This document shows positions 1 to 11,700 of a stretch of 64,000 nt of DNA, in pieces. The stretch is from Hesseltinella vesiculosa (lineage: Eukaryota; Mucoromycota; Mucoromycetes; Mucorales; Cunninghamellaceae). A model generated the notes under the pieces. It saw only the letters and a program-made list of their open reading frames with translations. It made no database searches and was not told where the DNA came from. The stretch lies in the NCBI GenBank assembly GCA_002104935.1, contig MCGT01000047.1, positions 82,681 to 146,680 of the forward strand, in the 5' to 3' direction. Positions within the stretch are counted from its first letter, which is position 1; every line of letters starts with the position of its first letter. A program made the position numbers and the translations under genes.

Positions 1-452
1 GCATTGCGCCTTTTTAAAATAGTCAAGATCTGCCTTTTGACCTGTTGACACCATTTCGTCCATTGCCCTTTTGTTTGTTTCTTTGCCCATTTTTGTATGT
101 GTTATTATTTTGCATCGTTTCATCTCTCTCAACTGAACGGAAGGGGAAAGAAAAAAGGGCTTCAATGTCACACAGATTTGCTTTCAAAAGCAAGTGGCCA
201 CATGGCTTCCAAAGAGGAGAGAGAAAATGAAGCGAAAATAGTCCTCACTATGTTCAGCTCGTGGTCTTCATAAAGTCCGTGCACCCAATGATAGCGCTGA
301 ATGGAATGATGGTGGTCTGTGATATCTGACCTGCAGCATTGGCTCTGTCCCAAGTGAACCCTGGTGACAAAGTTTCACCGAGCTTGGGCGGGGGGAAAAA
401 AAAAAATCTGGGTAACGGCACCTCTTTATCCTTGGTTAAACAATAAATCAGG
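1..452. other. 3' flank and spacer, no gene seen
   Basis: This stretch lies downstream of the membrane-protein gene that ends at 453. Only short open frames without recognisable protein features occur here. I see no RNA gene or repeat apart from a short A-run near 396-406. It probably holds the 3' UTR and terminator of the minus-strand gene. Confidence 0.5.
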
Positions 453-1758
453 CTAGATAAACTTGTAGGGCTTGTCGGATGCCAAAGGTGATGGGTGGTA
501 TCCATTGGCGTCGTCGGTATATGTAGAGAAGGTACTGTATTCACTGACTTCGGACAGGTTGCTGTCACGGTTACCGGCGTAGTTGCTGGTGCCTGGAAAA
601 TGAAGCTTTTTGGTGACGGCTGTGGATTGGGCATTGGAGACAGAAACTGTGCTGTTGGAGATGATGCCTCGGTGCAAGGTCGGATTGGCCGGGTCCGGTG
701 TCGAGGATGGTGAGACAGTACCGGAGGTGTTGGGCTTTGGTGATCTTGTGGAGGGTGGCTGCAGCCTTGACTTATCGGTAGGAGTGGTCAGAGCTTGCTT
801 GGGTGGAGGAGGTGACATTGCTGCAGCCGGCATGACAGGTTGGTGACGAGGCGGGGAAGAGGCGAGGACTGGATCAGGATATTGTACAAATCCAGGCGCA
901 TCCAATCCAGGATAGTCTTCCGCGTAAACTTTGCTTTCCTTTTTATGCAGCTCGGCCATGGGTTGCTGCTGCTGTTGCTGGTTGGTTTGACCAGCACGCA
1001 TTTGCTGGAAGGCTTCGGCCAAATAATTATACTTCGACAGGCGAGCACCGTTCGCCGATGCGCGACTTCGGCGCTGATCCTCGGTGCTGTTATTGTACTG
1101 CTTTATGTTGTATATCTCGTCCACCGTAGCCGTGATGTTCTCGGAAGGCGAGGTGGGGGTGAAATGCTGGCTACCAAAAGCATTTTGCGGTGCGTTGAAG
1201 GAATAGGGAGAGTTTTGCTGGTGTTGGTTATTACGATCGTCCATGGATACTGCACCTTGGTTTTGCTGTAGCTGTGGTTGCTGCTCAAGATAGTTACGGT
1301 CCATGACCATGCTGGGTGTGATACCTCGACCGCGCTTGAATTTCTTATTAGACCGTTGCCGCATCAGGATACACGCAAACAAGGCAACAAGTAAGAGGAA
1401 GCCGCCAGCAACTCCTCCTATGATACCTCCCAGCTGGGCCATGGTGAACTGCTGTTCACTGGGTGCTGGTGTGGGTGAACTTGAACTGGTCGAGGCAGCG
1501 CCAGTGACGGACGAAAGTGGTGCGGACGTTGCACTGGTCAAAGGGCCGAGAGTGCCGGTAGGTGGCGTCATGATCGAAGGTGTGCCCGTCAACAGACTTG
1601 AGAGATCGACTGACAAATTTGGACTCGCCGACGATGTAATCATTATCGATGACCCGCCTACAAATGAGAGATAACGCATGAATGAAAACGGATTAGTTCA
1701 AACAAAACAGCACTCTTTTCTTTTTTTAAAAAAAAGGGGGGTTTCATGTACCTGACAT
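453..1758 (-). CDS. Ser/Thr-rich single-pass membrane protein (Mid2/Wsc-sensor-like architecture)
   Basis: The main exon is 1657-453. A 7-nt first coding exon (1758-1752, ATGTCAG) is joined through a GTACAT donor at 1751 and a TTTGTAG acceptor at 1659-1658; the phases match and the product is about 403 aa. The first ~75 residues are rich in Ser, Thr and Pro. One hydrophobic segment (about residues 78-100, with GGxxGG-type small residues) follows, then a basic stop-transfer stretch (RQRSNKKFKRGR). The long cytoplasmic tail is Gln-, Pro- and Ser-rich with a polyQ run. The layout resembles cell-wall stress sensors, but no WSC cysteine domain and no clear N-terminal signal peptide is visible with this start. 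Surface sensing is inference from architecture; the gene itself is well supported. Confidence 0.75.
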
Positions 1759-2948
1759 GACAATGGAGTGTGAAGGAGGGAGATAGAGAGAGAGAAATAC
1801 TATATAATAAAAAATGAGATAGATAGGGATTCAGTGAACCGTAGGGTGAGGAAAAGAACAGTAATCGCAGGGTAATGATATAAAAAGAGTTCAACAAAAA
1901 AAGCAAAAATAATTAAATGAGTCTCCGTGACACCGCGTGTTACACAGGTTAAATTTTTTTTTTTTGATGAATGGGAAGCTGTGCACTGAATGCGCGCGGA
2001 CCAACCAACATCCTTGTATCATTTCTTTGAAAATCACCCTTTCATCAAAATGCATGGGCACACAAGAACAGGGAAAAGATGAAGTCACCAGGTAAAGATT
2101 CGACACCAATGATTGGCTTCAAAAAGGGACCTGTGGAGTCCTATCATTCAGTATTGCGCAAACGTCTCTGAGATCTTCCATTTTGTCTTGTAACCGCAAA
2201 CTATCAAGAAAGAGACCTTCGCATGACCTACTTTTTTCCAAATGTTTGATCAAATGAATCCTTCTGGTGATGCTCTATTTTTTGTGTCCTCGGAAAGCTT
2301 TTTTTCATCTTTTTTTTTTTTTTTTGCAGAAGCAAGGGTGTCCAATCGCATGAGAGGGTCCTCCAAACTCCAAATACTCGCTTCAAACTTGCACACGTAC
2401 CTTGAACACCGTCTCTTGCCTCTTGCATTCGTGAGATACAGTAGACCCCATCAGGAAATTCAGCGCAGGCACAAAAAAGGCAGGAGGCAATTGCCAGCAA
2501 GTTTAACTCAAGCACAAGACCTAGCCAGTGGATGAAACAAAATTCCTGTAGAGAGTACTACGCAGGAGTATTTTTTTAGGAACGTCAACCAACGAAAGGA
2601 ACATCTGTCCTTTTTTTATAGGAAAAAGGGGAACACAAGTTTCATTATGGTATCTCATGATCAGTCAATGATATTGAGATGTACTATACATCATCAGAAA
2701 GCCCTGACATATCACTGTAACATATTGGACACGATCACGATTTAACCCGTGCAATCAGCTAAATCAAAAAAAAAAAAAAAAAAGGGCAAAATTTCATGCA
2801 GAATCAAACCAGCTTTCGACTGAAATGTTTCATGTTGTGGCCAATAAGAGGCGTGGGTTCCAAAAAGTATAAAAGATCGCTGCCGTTCTTGAAATGCATT
2901 TTTCTGCGCCTCTTTCCTACTTTTTTCGCGTTCTATGCTTGCTCAGTC
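1759..2948. other. Divergent intergenic region between two genes
   Basis: About 1.2 kb separates the minus-strand membrane-protein gene from the plus-strand gene starting at 2949. Short overlapping frames at 2228-2535 on both strands show no protein-like features. Poly-A/T runs occur at 1956-1965, 2309-2326 and 2765-2783. The last 110 bases hold a plausible core promoter, listed separately. Confidence 0.5.
2841..2875 (+). promoter_or_regulatory. CCAAT box and TATA box upstream of the gene at 2949
   Basis: A CCAAT motif lies at 2841-2845 and a TATAAAAG motif at 2868-2875, 23 bases further on. The TATA motif is about 75 bases before the ATG at 2949, so transcription would start near 2895-2905. 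This supports the ATG at 2949 rather than the upstream in-frame extension. Assignment is by motif and position only. Confidence 0.5.
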
Positions 2949-4972
2949 ATGAAGCTAAAAGTCAAGGCATACATTGCAGAAAATTACACAAATCTCGATT
3001 TAATCAAGATATACAATGTGCTCTTTAGCACCACGCCACGTGAATTAGCAGAACAGAGCGTCCGGCAAGTGATTGAAGAATTATGCCTTGACGAGAATGA
3101 AAATGTCAGCGAATGGGCTTCCAAAATGAAAGACAACAAGTACCAGGTAAGCGATTTGTAATAAATGGTAGCGGCTTACCTCCATCACTATATTTTTCTT
3201 CATTCTAGATATTGAATAATCCACAATGTCATGCTTACTGGTCTCTTCGACGAAAGGCCGAAGCAGAGGCTGAAGGAATCGCTGCCTTACAATTAAAAGC
3301 AATTGAAAGTGTCAGCTCGACCCTTGTATCGTCGAGCTCCCTTGATACTGAACAGTTGACGATCAAGCCATCAATTGTAAGTTTTAATGAATGAGAGATG
3401 CTAGAAGAATGCATCAGGACTCACATGTTGTACAGGAACAAGACAAGATCTACTTTGGGGGGGAGAGTCCAGCTACTATTATAAAAAAACAAGGGATCAA
3501 GCTATTGAATGACAACACGCCAGGCTTTGTCAGAAAGTATGTCCGTATGATTTTGTAGGATCTGCTTACGATTATTTTTTCTCCAGCCTCTGCTTGAATA
3601 GTATCTTGGATTTGGCAGACAACTCTCAACATAGCCAGCGCCAATTTTTTACCGATCAAGAATGGGACTTGCTCAAACGAAAGTTTTTGAAGATGAAAAG
3701 GAGCAAACTTACCAAGGATATTGAGACATGCATTGATGTCATCAACAAAGTAGGTTAGACTGAATCGCTGCGCTGACCAAGTTTAAACGTTTTAATATCT
3801 TCTGGTGTCCTTGATAGGGTTTCAAGTCTTTGAATTTAAGAAAGGCATTATGGAGAGCAAGAAAACAGGAACACGAGAACCAAGGCGACGTGTCAACTGT
3901 GGCTGCAATCTATTGTCAACTGTAACCCGCATAGAGCAATGATATCAACTGCTCATCTTTTTTTTTTTTTTTTTGGGGGGGGGGGGGGGCAGGATCAATG
4001 TGTATATGAATCACGCTTATTTGTTTGAAGATGATGAATCCTTGACGGAAGCGGATTGGTTGGCAAAATTATGGATGCCCATCTTTGAAGCACTTTTCGC
4101 TGGCTCACATGTGCGGCTCAAATGGCAAGTCCAAGCTAATATATATGGTATGGCATTTGAAAAACTCACAGGGATGTGCTTTTTAGGGGAGAATCTGCTC
4201 TGCCATGTTCCACCATACTGAAGAAGCAAGCACAGGATGACAAGCATGTCATTGGCCTGAAAATTGACTGTCGCTTTATGGCAAATTCTATTGACGTTGG
4301 AACTGCCGAAGCCGCGCGAAACATGACACCCCAAAAGATCACCTCGGACCATGCCAAACTGCTCGTGGAGGCCAAGTTGATTCTCGATACGTTTGCCACA
4401 AGACTCCCACTTCTCCCAGCTGGTGACCTCAAGGTGTATTGCGTGCAAATCTGTCGCCAATACGCGGACATTCTTTGCCTCGACTTGGTAGACAATGGCC
4501 TTTACGTTGCAACCCCCTTTGCCCGGCTCTCGCTCCCCAGCTCGCTGGTGCTGTTCACAAGCATGGCTAAAGATTGGTTTGATTCTGCACTTCAACTGAA
4601 AGTAAGCTGAGTGATACCATTTAATGCTGACGAAGCTGACCTGTCTATTTAATTTTCTCACCACTCATTTAGAAACGCTGTCTTGACTTGGAAAAACATA
4701 CCCACATCTTTAGCAAAGGAAAAAAGCGATCATTCGGCGACCACTTTGACCGACCCGTTGCATTTGAACCAAACGCCAAACGATCCTGGATACGCGGCAC
4801 ATTTTTCGAATCCGTCCCAATTGAAAAGCAACGTGACTTGGCTAACTACCTTTACGCACCTCCTCCCATGCAAGACCTCCATACCAAAAAAAAAAACCAG
4901 AACATTGTAGCTTATTCGACACGAACAAGCGTCATCCTGCACAAAATAAAAAAAGGGTCAATCAGAAAATAA
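2949..4972 (+). CDS. Lineage-specific hypothetical protein, seven exons
   Basis: Exons read by splice signals and phase are 2949-3146, 3209-3376, 3435-3536, 3587-3749, 3818-3907, 3993-4124, 4187-4601 and 4673-4972; the 3907/3993 junction lies across a poly-T/poly-G run and is the least certain. The intron at 4125-4186 uses a GC donor (GCAAGT) and yields a KW-GES junction; the GT alternatives give a premature stop. The product is about 500 aa with no domain I can name. Its C-terminal third (around GLKIDCRF, SDHAKLLVEAK and LVDNGLYVA) resembles, from memory, a hypothetical family abundant in Mucorales. An Asp followed by a Glu-x-Ala region recalls a worn PD-(D/E)XK nuclease core, which is speculation. 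Related decayed copies lie near 32.7 and 34 kb. Confidence 0.65.
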
Positions 4973-5399
4973 ATAGAGTGGGAGATGAGTCTGACGTTTG
5001 ACCGAGGTTGGTACAGGAACGCAATTGATAAGGTTGGCAGGAACATTTTTTCCATGGAACTAGCACACCCTCTCGACCCCAAGATCGTCACCGTAAATTG
5101 GAGAACTTCCCTTTCAACAATACCTACCGCTTTCAAACCCCCCCCCCGCTGTTTTATTGTTTTGCCTGCTCATATTCATGTCTTCCATGAGCTACAGCAG
5201 TCACCAAAGGTCTCTCCAGGATGTGCATTTGAGGCATTGCGATTCCATGCTAGTTCGATAAGCCATAAGTGAACGTCAAGTGGGAAATCAAGGATATCTT
5301 GTAGAGATTAAGGAAAAAATCCAACCAGATGGATCCAAGGCCCTGTTCTTTCCACCAACGAGTGAGAGGGGGAAACTATGGTACTAATAAATACAAAAG
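4973..5399. other. Spacer before the satellite array
   Basis: This region lies between the hypothetical gene and the tandem repeat. An open frame at 4985-5272 (95 codons) starts with ATG but has no recognisable features. A second, broken frame is annotated separately at 5187-5387. No RNA gene is seen. Confidence 0.4.
5187..5387 (+). pseudogene. Possible gene remnant with one in-frame stop, adjoining the satellite
   Basis: A single frame from ATG 5187 to TAA 5385-5387 is interrupted by one TAA at about 5259-5261. Both sides look protein-like: HLRHCDSMLVR before it, then ERQVGNQGYLVEIKEK and a segment with KALFFPP after it. The frame ends 12 bases before the first satellite unit. I do not recognise the family. 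It could be the broken 3' end of a gene truncated by the repeat, or chance. Confidence is low. Confidence 0.25.
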
Positions 5400-7429
5400 C
5401 CATTGTTTTCCCTCCTACTTGCCTTGCATTCCATGGTGCCAATGTCTACAGCCCTTGGGTACAACAATGGAGAGTCGCCATGCCGGTCGCATGTCGACAG
5501 CTGGAATCCTTACGCCAGTCACTAAGCTGGTGAATACAGTCAAAGCGATCCATCGCCGTACCAAGGCATCAAAACCGTGGAAGAAGCAAAAGGACAGAGA
5601 CGGCCGCCAACATGATACATGTCTAGACACAAGGAAAGCCTTTCACCAAGTTTCACAGCGCCAGAGCATCGTTCAACGAGCAAACTAAGCGCACTTGATA
5701 ACGGCCTGTCCCACTGCTTCTTCCAGTCCAGTCAACCACTCAGTAAGACCCAGCAACAGCAACACAGAAAATAAAATTGGCACGTTAATAACAAATATAC
5801 AAACCACTGTTCTTCTCTCTTACTTGCCTTGCTTTCCATGGTGCCAATGTCTACAGCCCTTGGGTACAACAATGGAGAGTCGCCATGCCGGTCGCATGTC
5901 GACAGCTGGAATCCTTACGCCAGTCACTAAGCTGGTGAATACAGTCAAAGCGATCCATCGCCGTACCAAGGCATCAAAACCGTGGAAGAAGCAAAAGGAC
6001 AGAGACGGCCGCCAACATGATACATGTCTAGACACAAGGAAAGCCTTTCACCAAGTTTCACAGCGCCAGAGCATCGTTCAACGAGCAAACTAAGCGCACT
6101 TGATAACGGCCTGTCCCACTGCTTCTTCCAGTCCAGTCAACCACTCAGTAAGACCCAGCAACAGCAACACAGAAAATAAAATTGGCACGTTAATAACAAA
6201 TATACAAACCACTGTTCTTCTCTCTTACTTGCCTTGCTTACCATGGTGCCAATGTCTACAGCCCTTGGGTACAACAATGGAGAGTCGCCATGCCGGTCGC
6301 ATGTCGACAGCTGGAATCCTTACGCCAGTCACTAAGCTGGTGAATACAGTCAAAGCGATCCATCGCCGTACCAAGGCATCAAAACCGTGTGGAAGAAGCA
6401 AAAGGACAGAGACGGCCGCCAACATGATACATGTCTAGACACAAGGAAAGCCTTTCACCAAGTTTCACAGCGCCAGAGCATCGTTCAACGAGCAAACTAA
6501 GCGCACTTGATAACGGCCTGTCCCACTGCTTCTTCCAGTCCAGTCAACCACTCAGTAAGACCCAGCAACAGCAACACAGAAAATAAAATTGGCACGTTAA
6601 TAACAAATATACAAACCACTGTTCTTCTCTCCTACTTGCCTTGCATTCCATGGTGCCAATGTCTACAGTCCTTGGGTACAACAATGGAGAGTCGCCATGT
6701 CGGTCGCATGTCGACAGCTGGAATCCTTACGCCAGTCACTAAGCTGGTGAATACAGTCAAAGCGATCCATCGCCGTACCAAGGCATCAAAACCGTGTGGA
6801 AGAAGCAAAAGGACAGAGACGGCCGCCAACATGATACATGTCTAGACACAAGGAAAGCCTTTCACCAAGTTTCACAGCGCCAGAGCATCGTTCAACGAGC
6901 AAACTAAGCGCACTTGATAACGGCCTGTCCCACTGCTTCTTCTAGTCCAGTCAACCACTCAGCAAGACCCAGCAACATCGACACAGAAAATAAAATTGGC
7001 ACGTTAATAACAAATATACAAACCACTGTTCTTCTCTCTTACTTGCCTTGCATTCCATGGTGTCAATGTCTACAGCCCTTGGGTACAACAATGGAGAGTC
7101 GCCATGCCGGTCGCATGTCGACAGCTGGAATCCTTACGCCAGTCACTAAGCTGGTGAATACAGTCAAAGCGATCCATCGCCGTACCAAGGCATCAAAACC
7201 GTGGAAGAAGCAAAAGGACAGAGACGGCCGCCAACATGATACATGTCTAGACACAAGGAAAGCCTTTCACCAAGTATTCACAGCGCCAGAGCATCGTTCA
7301 ACGAGCAAACTAAGCGCACTTGATAACGGCCTGTCCCACTGCTTCTTCCAGTCCAGTCAACCACTCAGTAAGACCCAGCAACAGCAACACAGAGAATAAA
7401 ATTGGCACGTTAATAACAAATATACAAAC
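5400..7429 (+). repeat. Satellite-like tandem array, five units of 405-407 bp
   Basis: Five head-to-tail units start at 5400, 5805, 6210, 6617 and 7024, with lengths 405, 405, 407, 407 and 406. A further truncated start follows at 7430 and diverges after about 30 bases. Units differ only by scattered substitutions and small indels: a two-base GT insertion in the third and fourth units (gtggaag to gtgtggaag) and a one-base insertion in the fifth. The near-identity implies recent amplification or homogenisation. Each unit has a TAAGCGCACTTGATAACGG segment and a C/A-rich segment ending in TATACAAACCACT. Open frames cross the units on both strands, but the GT insertion breaks the plus frame, so coding is doubtful. 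Confidence 0.95.
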
Positions 7430-7699
7430 CACTCTATTCCCTCCTACTTGCATTGCTTTGTGTTAGTGTCCATGCAAGCAGCTGGAAAATTTAACAATTC
7501 ATGAACATGTGAATTTAACATGCCAGGTATCAAGTTTGTTTGGAGGATAGCATAATAATTGTCCTGGCACAAGCAAAGCTTTTACGAAGCATTAGCGACA
7601 TCCGATAAAAAGGATGAAGCTTGTACGAAAAAAAAAAAAGGAAATAAATAAATAAATACAAAATTGATGCTATCTTATCATTACTGATTGCCAATTGCC

Positions 7700-7990
7700 T
7701 TAATCTGAAATGCAGCCAGAGTGATCTTGAACGTCATCCACATGACATTGAATAAAATAGGGATCACCACCTAGGAGGAAAACGAAAAGGGAGAAGCGGA
7801 ACACTGCTGACGCTCATTTTTAGCGCATAAAAATTTCCGCCCGCCAACACCAAAGTCACGATTTGATTAAGAGGCGTTGGTGTCGTCAACAACTTGATCA
7901 ATGGAACACTTGACACCCATACTGGTGAAGAAATACCGGTAACACCTGGATCCATATTGCAATTGACAAAGGTGATCTAAATTATCCAAG
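7700..7990 (-). pseudogene. Possible fragment of a small hydrophobic protein gene
   Basis: On the minus strand two adjoining open stretches look like exons. The first (about 7964-7815) encodes a hydrophobic segment with VTLVLAGGNFYAL. The second (about 7770-7690) encodes VIPILFNVMWMTFK followed by LAAFQIKAIGNQ and a stop. A CTCCTAG acceptor precedes the second, but I find no good donor between them. No start-bearing 5' exon is visible, and the foldback-type repeat begins just upstream on that strand, so this may be a gene truncated by insertion. The family is not recognised. Confidence 0.25.
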
Positions 7991-8102
7991 AGGATACCTA
8001 CTTTGGATGATTACCTTTGAATGGACGCACTGGCCAGGAAATGAAAGTGTGCGGTGATTGAATATGACCACCCAAATCCTTGGTCTTTCTTGAAAAAAAA
8101 AT

Positions 8103-8360
8103 GGAAATGCTACACAGCACTTTTGGGTGATTGAGTCGATCTGAAAATTTGTACAGGTCCGTAAATCCATAAATGATGTTGGTCCTGAAAAAATCAGGCC
8201 AATTGGTGAAGGTCGTCCAGCCAACTTTTCATCCGTTTCGTTTTCACACTCCCAATTCCCCAGCAAAAAAAAATGAAAAATCGGTCATTTTCCCCAGGGG
8301 ACCCCAAGGCCGTCTGATCAAAAACCACAGTGCAAAATTGTTCACCCCAATTTTGCACAC
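8103..8360 (-). mobile_element. Solitary diverged arm of the foldback-type element
   Basis: Read on the minus strand from 8357 downwards, this segment matches the left side of the element at about 48809-49070 in order: TGTGCAAAATT-GGGTGAA, TGATCAGAcGGCCTtGGGGTC, GAAAATGAtCGATTTTT, GCTGGGAAATC-type, GAAAACGAAaCGGATgAAA, CCAATTGGCCTG and finally AAGTGCTGTgTAGC followed by an A/T run. Identity is visibly partial. No second inverted arm is found here, so it is a solo or truncated copy. Confidence 0.6.
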
Positions 8361-8737
8361 CTCAGATGTGCCAAACTTGGATCTTTTGGCTATGATTTTG
8401 GCTATGATTTCTGCTTGCTGAAGACTACCAAAATCTCAGCCAAAGTATCCAAGTTTCATGCATATGAACTTGAAATTGATTTGGGTAGTTCATATAGTAT
8501 TTTGGCTTCCCTTTTAAAATAAACAATACATGAGTCAAATTGAATTCGAGGACCCACTAAGTGATCGAAAGTTCATGTACTTGCTGTAAGCGCTGTATAT
8601 ACTGATTTCTGTGGTAGTGAGATGACAAGGAGCGGTTCAGCGGCACCTTTGGCTGATGAACGGCATTCAAAAATGTCGACGGGGAAAAGCTTGACCGCTG
8701 GCACCTTTTTTCGCTTTCTTCCACTCGACCTTTTTGA

Positions 8738-11700
8738 ATGCCGGATACCACTAATGAAACGAGCGATCTGTTATGGCTAAAAGCGAATATACCAGCTACA
8801 GCCATTCTGTATTATCACCTGTACGAGAAAGAACGCTATGATCTGCACGTCCTTGATGGATTGCAGCCTCCAACAAAATTAGCCACCACCATATTAAATC
8901 TTATTGACATGGTAAAGAAGACATGTATAAAGAAAGGAGGTTGTAACAGCCTTTTTAATCCGAATAGAAAATCATCAACAAAAAACTGCCAGCCTTTGTG
9001 TTTTCCCCCTCCCTCTCCAGCAATCGTCAATCGCAAGTGATGAGTCTGGTGATGAAGCGCAAAAAAGCCAACATTGCTCTTCGCGATGTCCCCTGTCCTG
9101 CTATTCATCGACCGTACATGCTGGCGTTTGGTAAAGTGCTGGATTCACACGATCAAACCTGGCAGAATTCGTCCCTTTATGTTTACTCGCCTGCTCTATC
9201 CCAAGCACCGGCCGACAACCTTACCACCGATACCCGCCTGGACCAACCTGTCATGGTCGATACCCTCTCTTTCTCTCGCCCTGTAAGACCCGAAAGAGGC
9301 TATCACGGCAAAAAAAAAAAAAAAAATCTTTGACCAAGTCTAATGGCTCTTTTTTTTTTCTATTATTTGGATTTGGGGCAAGTCAGGCAACGATAGTCTA
9401 CCTCCAAGAAGGTCTGGCCTTCAAAGGTCGCCCACTCGCCACTAAAAACAAGGCCAATGGACAGATGGACGACTGGACCTCAGCCATACGACAGCTCTCA
9501 CAAAAGGGCCTGTATACAGTCTTGATTATCGACGAAACCACCTTGTATTCTCCTCAAGAGAAGCAGGCAATGTCCAACGCCTTTAATCAAAAACGTATCC
9601 AAGCCGATCGCCGCCACCGGCTGTGGTCTTGGGCTGCCACTCTGGTCCCTGACGAAGAACCTCTCTATGTCTATATGCACACCTACGCATCATCATCGAC
9701 GTTTTCGCTTTCGCATGCACTTGGATGGTTACAGCAACGCCACCAGCTTGACCTGACCGACTCCCGACTCCTCTACACCGGCAAGTCCCCGCCGACCTTG
9801 GATGCACACGCTCCGACCTATCTCCAACTGCTCCACCCCGAAAAACTTATGGAACCATCCCAGGGCAATGGCAAGCAAAGGCAGCGTGATGCGACTAGTG
9901 ATGACATCGAGGATACTGGTCTTTGCCATTTTTCCTTGGAACAGCTGTAATTAGCATTACCTGGAAAACAAGTGAGGAGTCTGCTCCATGTACCCAATCT
10001 CACTCTTTTTTATTTCTGGTATCCTTAGTCAAATGCCCTTGAATGAAGAGGCGCTGCCGCTTCTGGTGCCTGGGAAATCATTTTCTGAAAAACGAATCGA
10101 AGAATCCAACGAATGCCTCCACGCTATCCTGATCAAGGTGAATATTTCAGAAATAAGGGTGCAACCATTTACAAACGAACGATTTATTTTCACACACCGG
10201 AATAGGACGCCACGTTTGATACACTGCTGGCAAGATATGTTGCCAGGAATTCCCAGCTAGACGAGCCAGGCACTATCCAGTCTTTGGCCTTTCGAGCAAA
10301 ATATACAACTGAGGATGCTATAGGAACTTACATTGCTAACACTGGGGCGATGGCTCGAGGGAAGCAACTACCGCCCTCCAGCCTTAGCAGTACAACCTAC
10401 CAATGGCAAGGCCCTAACCTCCGAATCCAAGGCAAATTCAAAGGAACAAGCGAAGATCCTTACGAAATTTGGCTAAACGTGGGCGAAAAAGGTAAAGTTG
10501 ATAATAAAAAAAAGGTGGCTAGACGTATTAACCTACTTTTTTGTGAACACAGAGATCCTTGACGGAAAGTGCTCTTGCCCAGTAGGCGATCGTGGCCAAT
10601 GCAAGCATTGCGTGCTGTTGCTCTTCCAGTTGCACGAACATGTTGGCAGATTCGAAGAAATACAGAATGGGACGTTACAAACTACCAATGGTGAAATATC
10701 GGCTGAACCGATCGAGAAAGAATCCGATTCAGTAACACCATCCCGCTCTGAGCCACCTCCGCCTGTCCCAATCGCCCGCCTTCCCGATGGCCGACGTTTC
10801 TTACCATGGATGCTCAAGGCCGAGGAGCCTCCACCAAAGGCATCTCGTTCCAGGAAGCGCAAAGCCGATGTTGCACTCTCGGAGGACGGTAATGATACCA
10901 TCGATCAAAGTGGCAATGAGACTGTCGACCAAAGTGGCAATGACGCAGAAAAAGATAAACCGAAGCCCAAAAAGAAGCGCACCACCAAATCGAAAAAGAT
11001 TGTGTCCACTGCCACCGCCGCCGTGGCCGACTTGAACGACCCAATGGACATGCAGCCAGACATCTCGACTGGCGACAACATTGCCTCTGAGAATTCGATG
11101 CTAAGCACAAGTACCCACTGGTCACCTTCTCTCGCCATGGAAGACGGCTTCCCGTCCCCAGCCTCATCAGCACCGAAGCGCAAACCTCCTTCCGAAAGAA
11201 AAAAAGGAAAAGCCCCAGCACAAGCTTCGTCAGACCACCATCCAGTTGTTTCGCCAGCAAATTACGTTTTTCCATCTCCCTTTGACGCCTACACGGACGC
11301 TGGCCAAACACCGAGCCTACCACATGAGCACGATCTGTCGCTATCACCGCCGTCTTCGTTTCCGGCGCAGGAATCCGCATTACCTCCCACGCCTGCCGAG
11401 ACTCTGGCCAACAGTGACAGGATTCCATCAGATGACGACGATGGCTCAACTACCGAAGATGAAGACGACGATTGGAATACCAGGGAAATGGTGAACCAGA
11501 CCCCTACTTCTCATCCGTCCTCCGATACCTGCTCCAATCCCCCAAGCCAGTCCAATTTGACACAGGTACAAAAAAAAAAAGGCAGATCTCAACGCCGTTC
11601 ATCTCACCTACACATTTTGAAAAAAAAAAAAAAAAAAAAAAAACCGTGTAATTGATAGCCGTTGGTCGATCTTGGGCTCTCAAAAAGCAAAATGGCAGAC

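Larger units (their letters stand above)
7430..8737. other. Gene-poor region with a gene fragment and a foldback-type repeat arm
   Basis: After the satellite, about 1.3 kb has no intact gene. It contains a short TAAA microsatellite (about 7641-7662), a possible gene fragment on the minus strand at 7700-7990, and a relative of the foldback element of 48.8-49.6 kb at about 8103-8360. The part at 8400-8700 shows nothing recognisable. Confidence 0.5.

Noticed and set aside
840..1271. 143-codon plus-strand frame
   Set aside because: Antisense to the membrane-protein gene; low-complexity product follows from the polyQ and Pro-rich coding strand.
5695..6093. Open frames of about 130 codons within the satellite units as genes
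   Set aside because: They begin with non-ATG starts, are mirrored by antisense frames, and the GT insertion in two units breaks them. Similarity of units to each other, not coding constraint, explains the openness.
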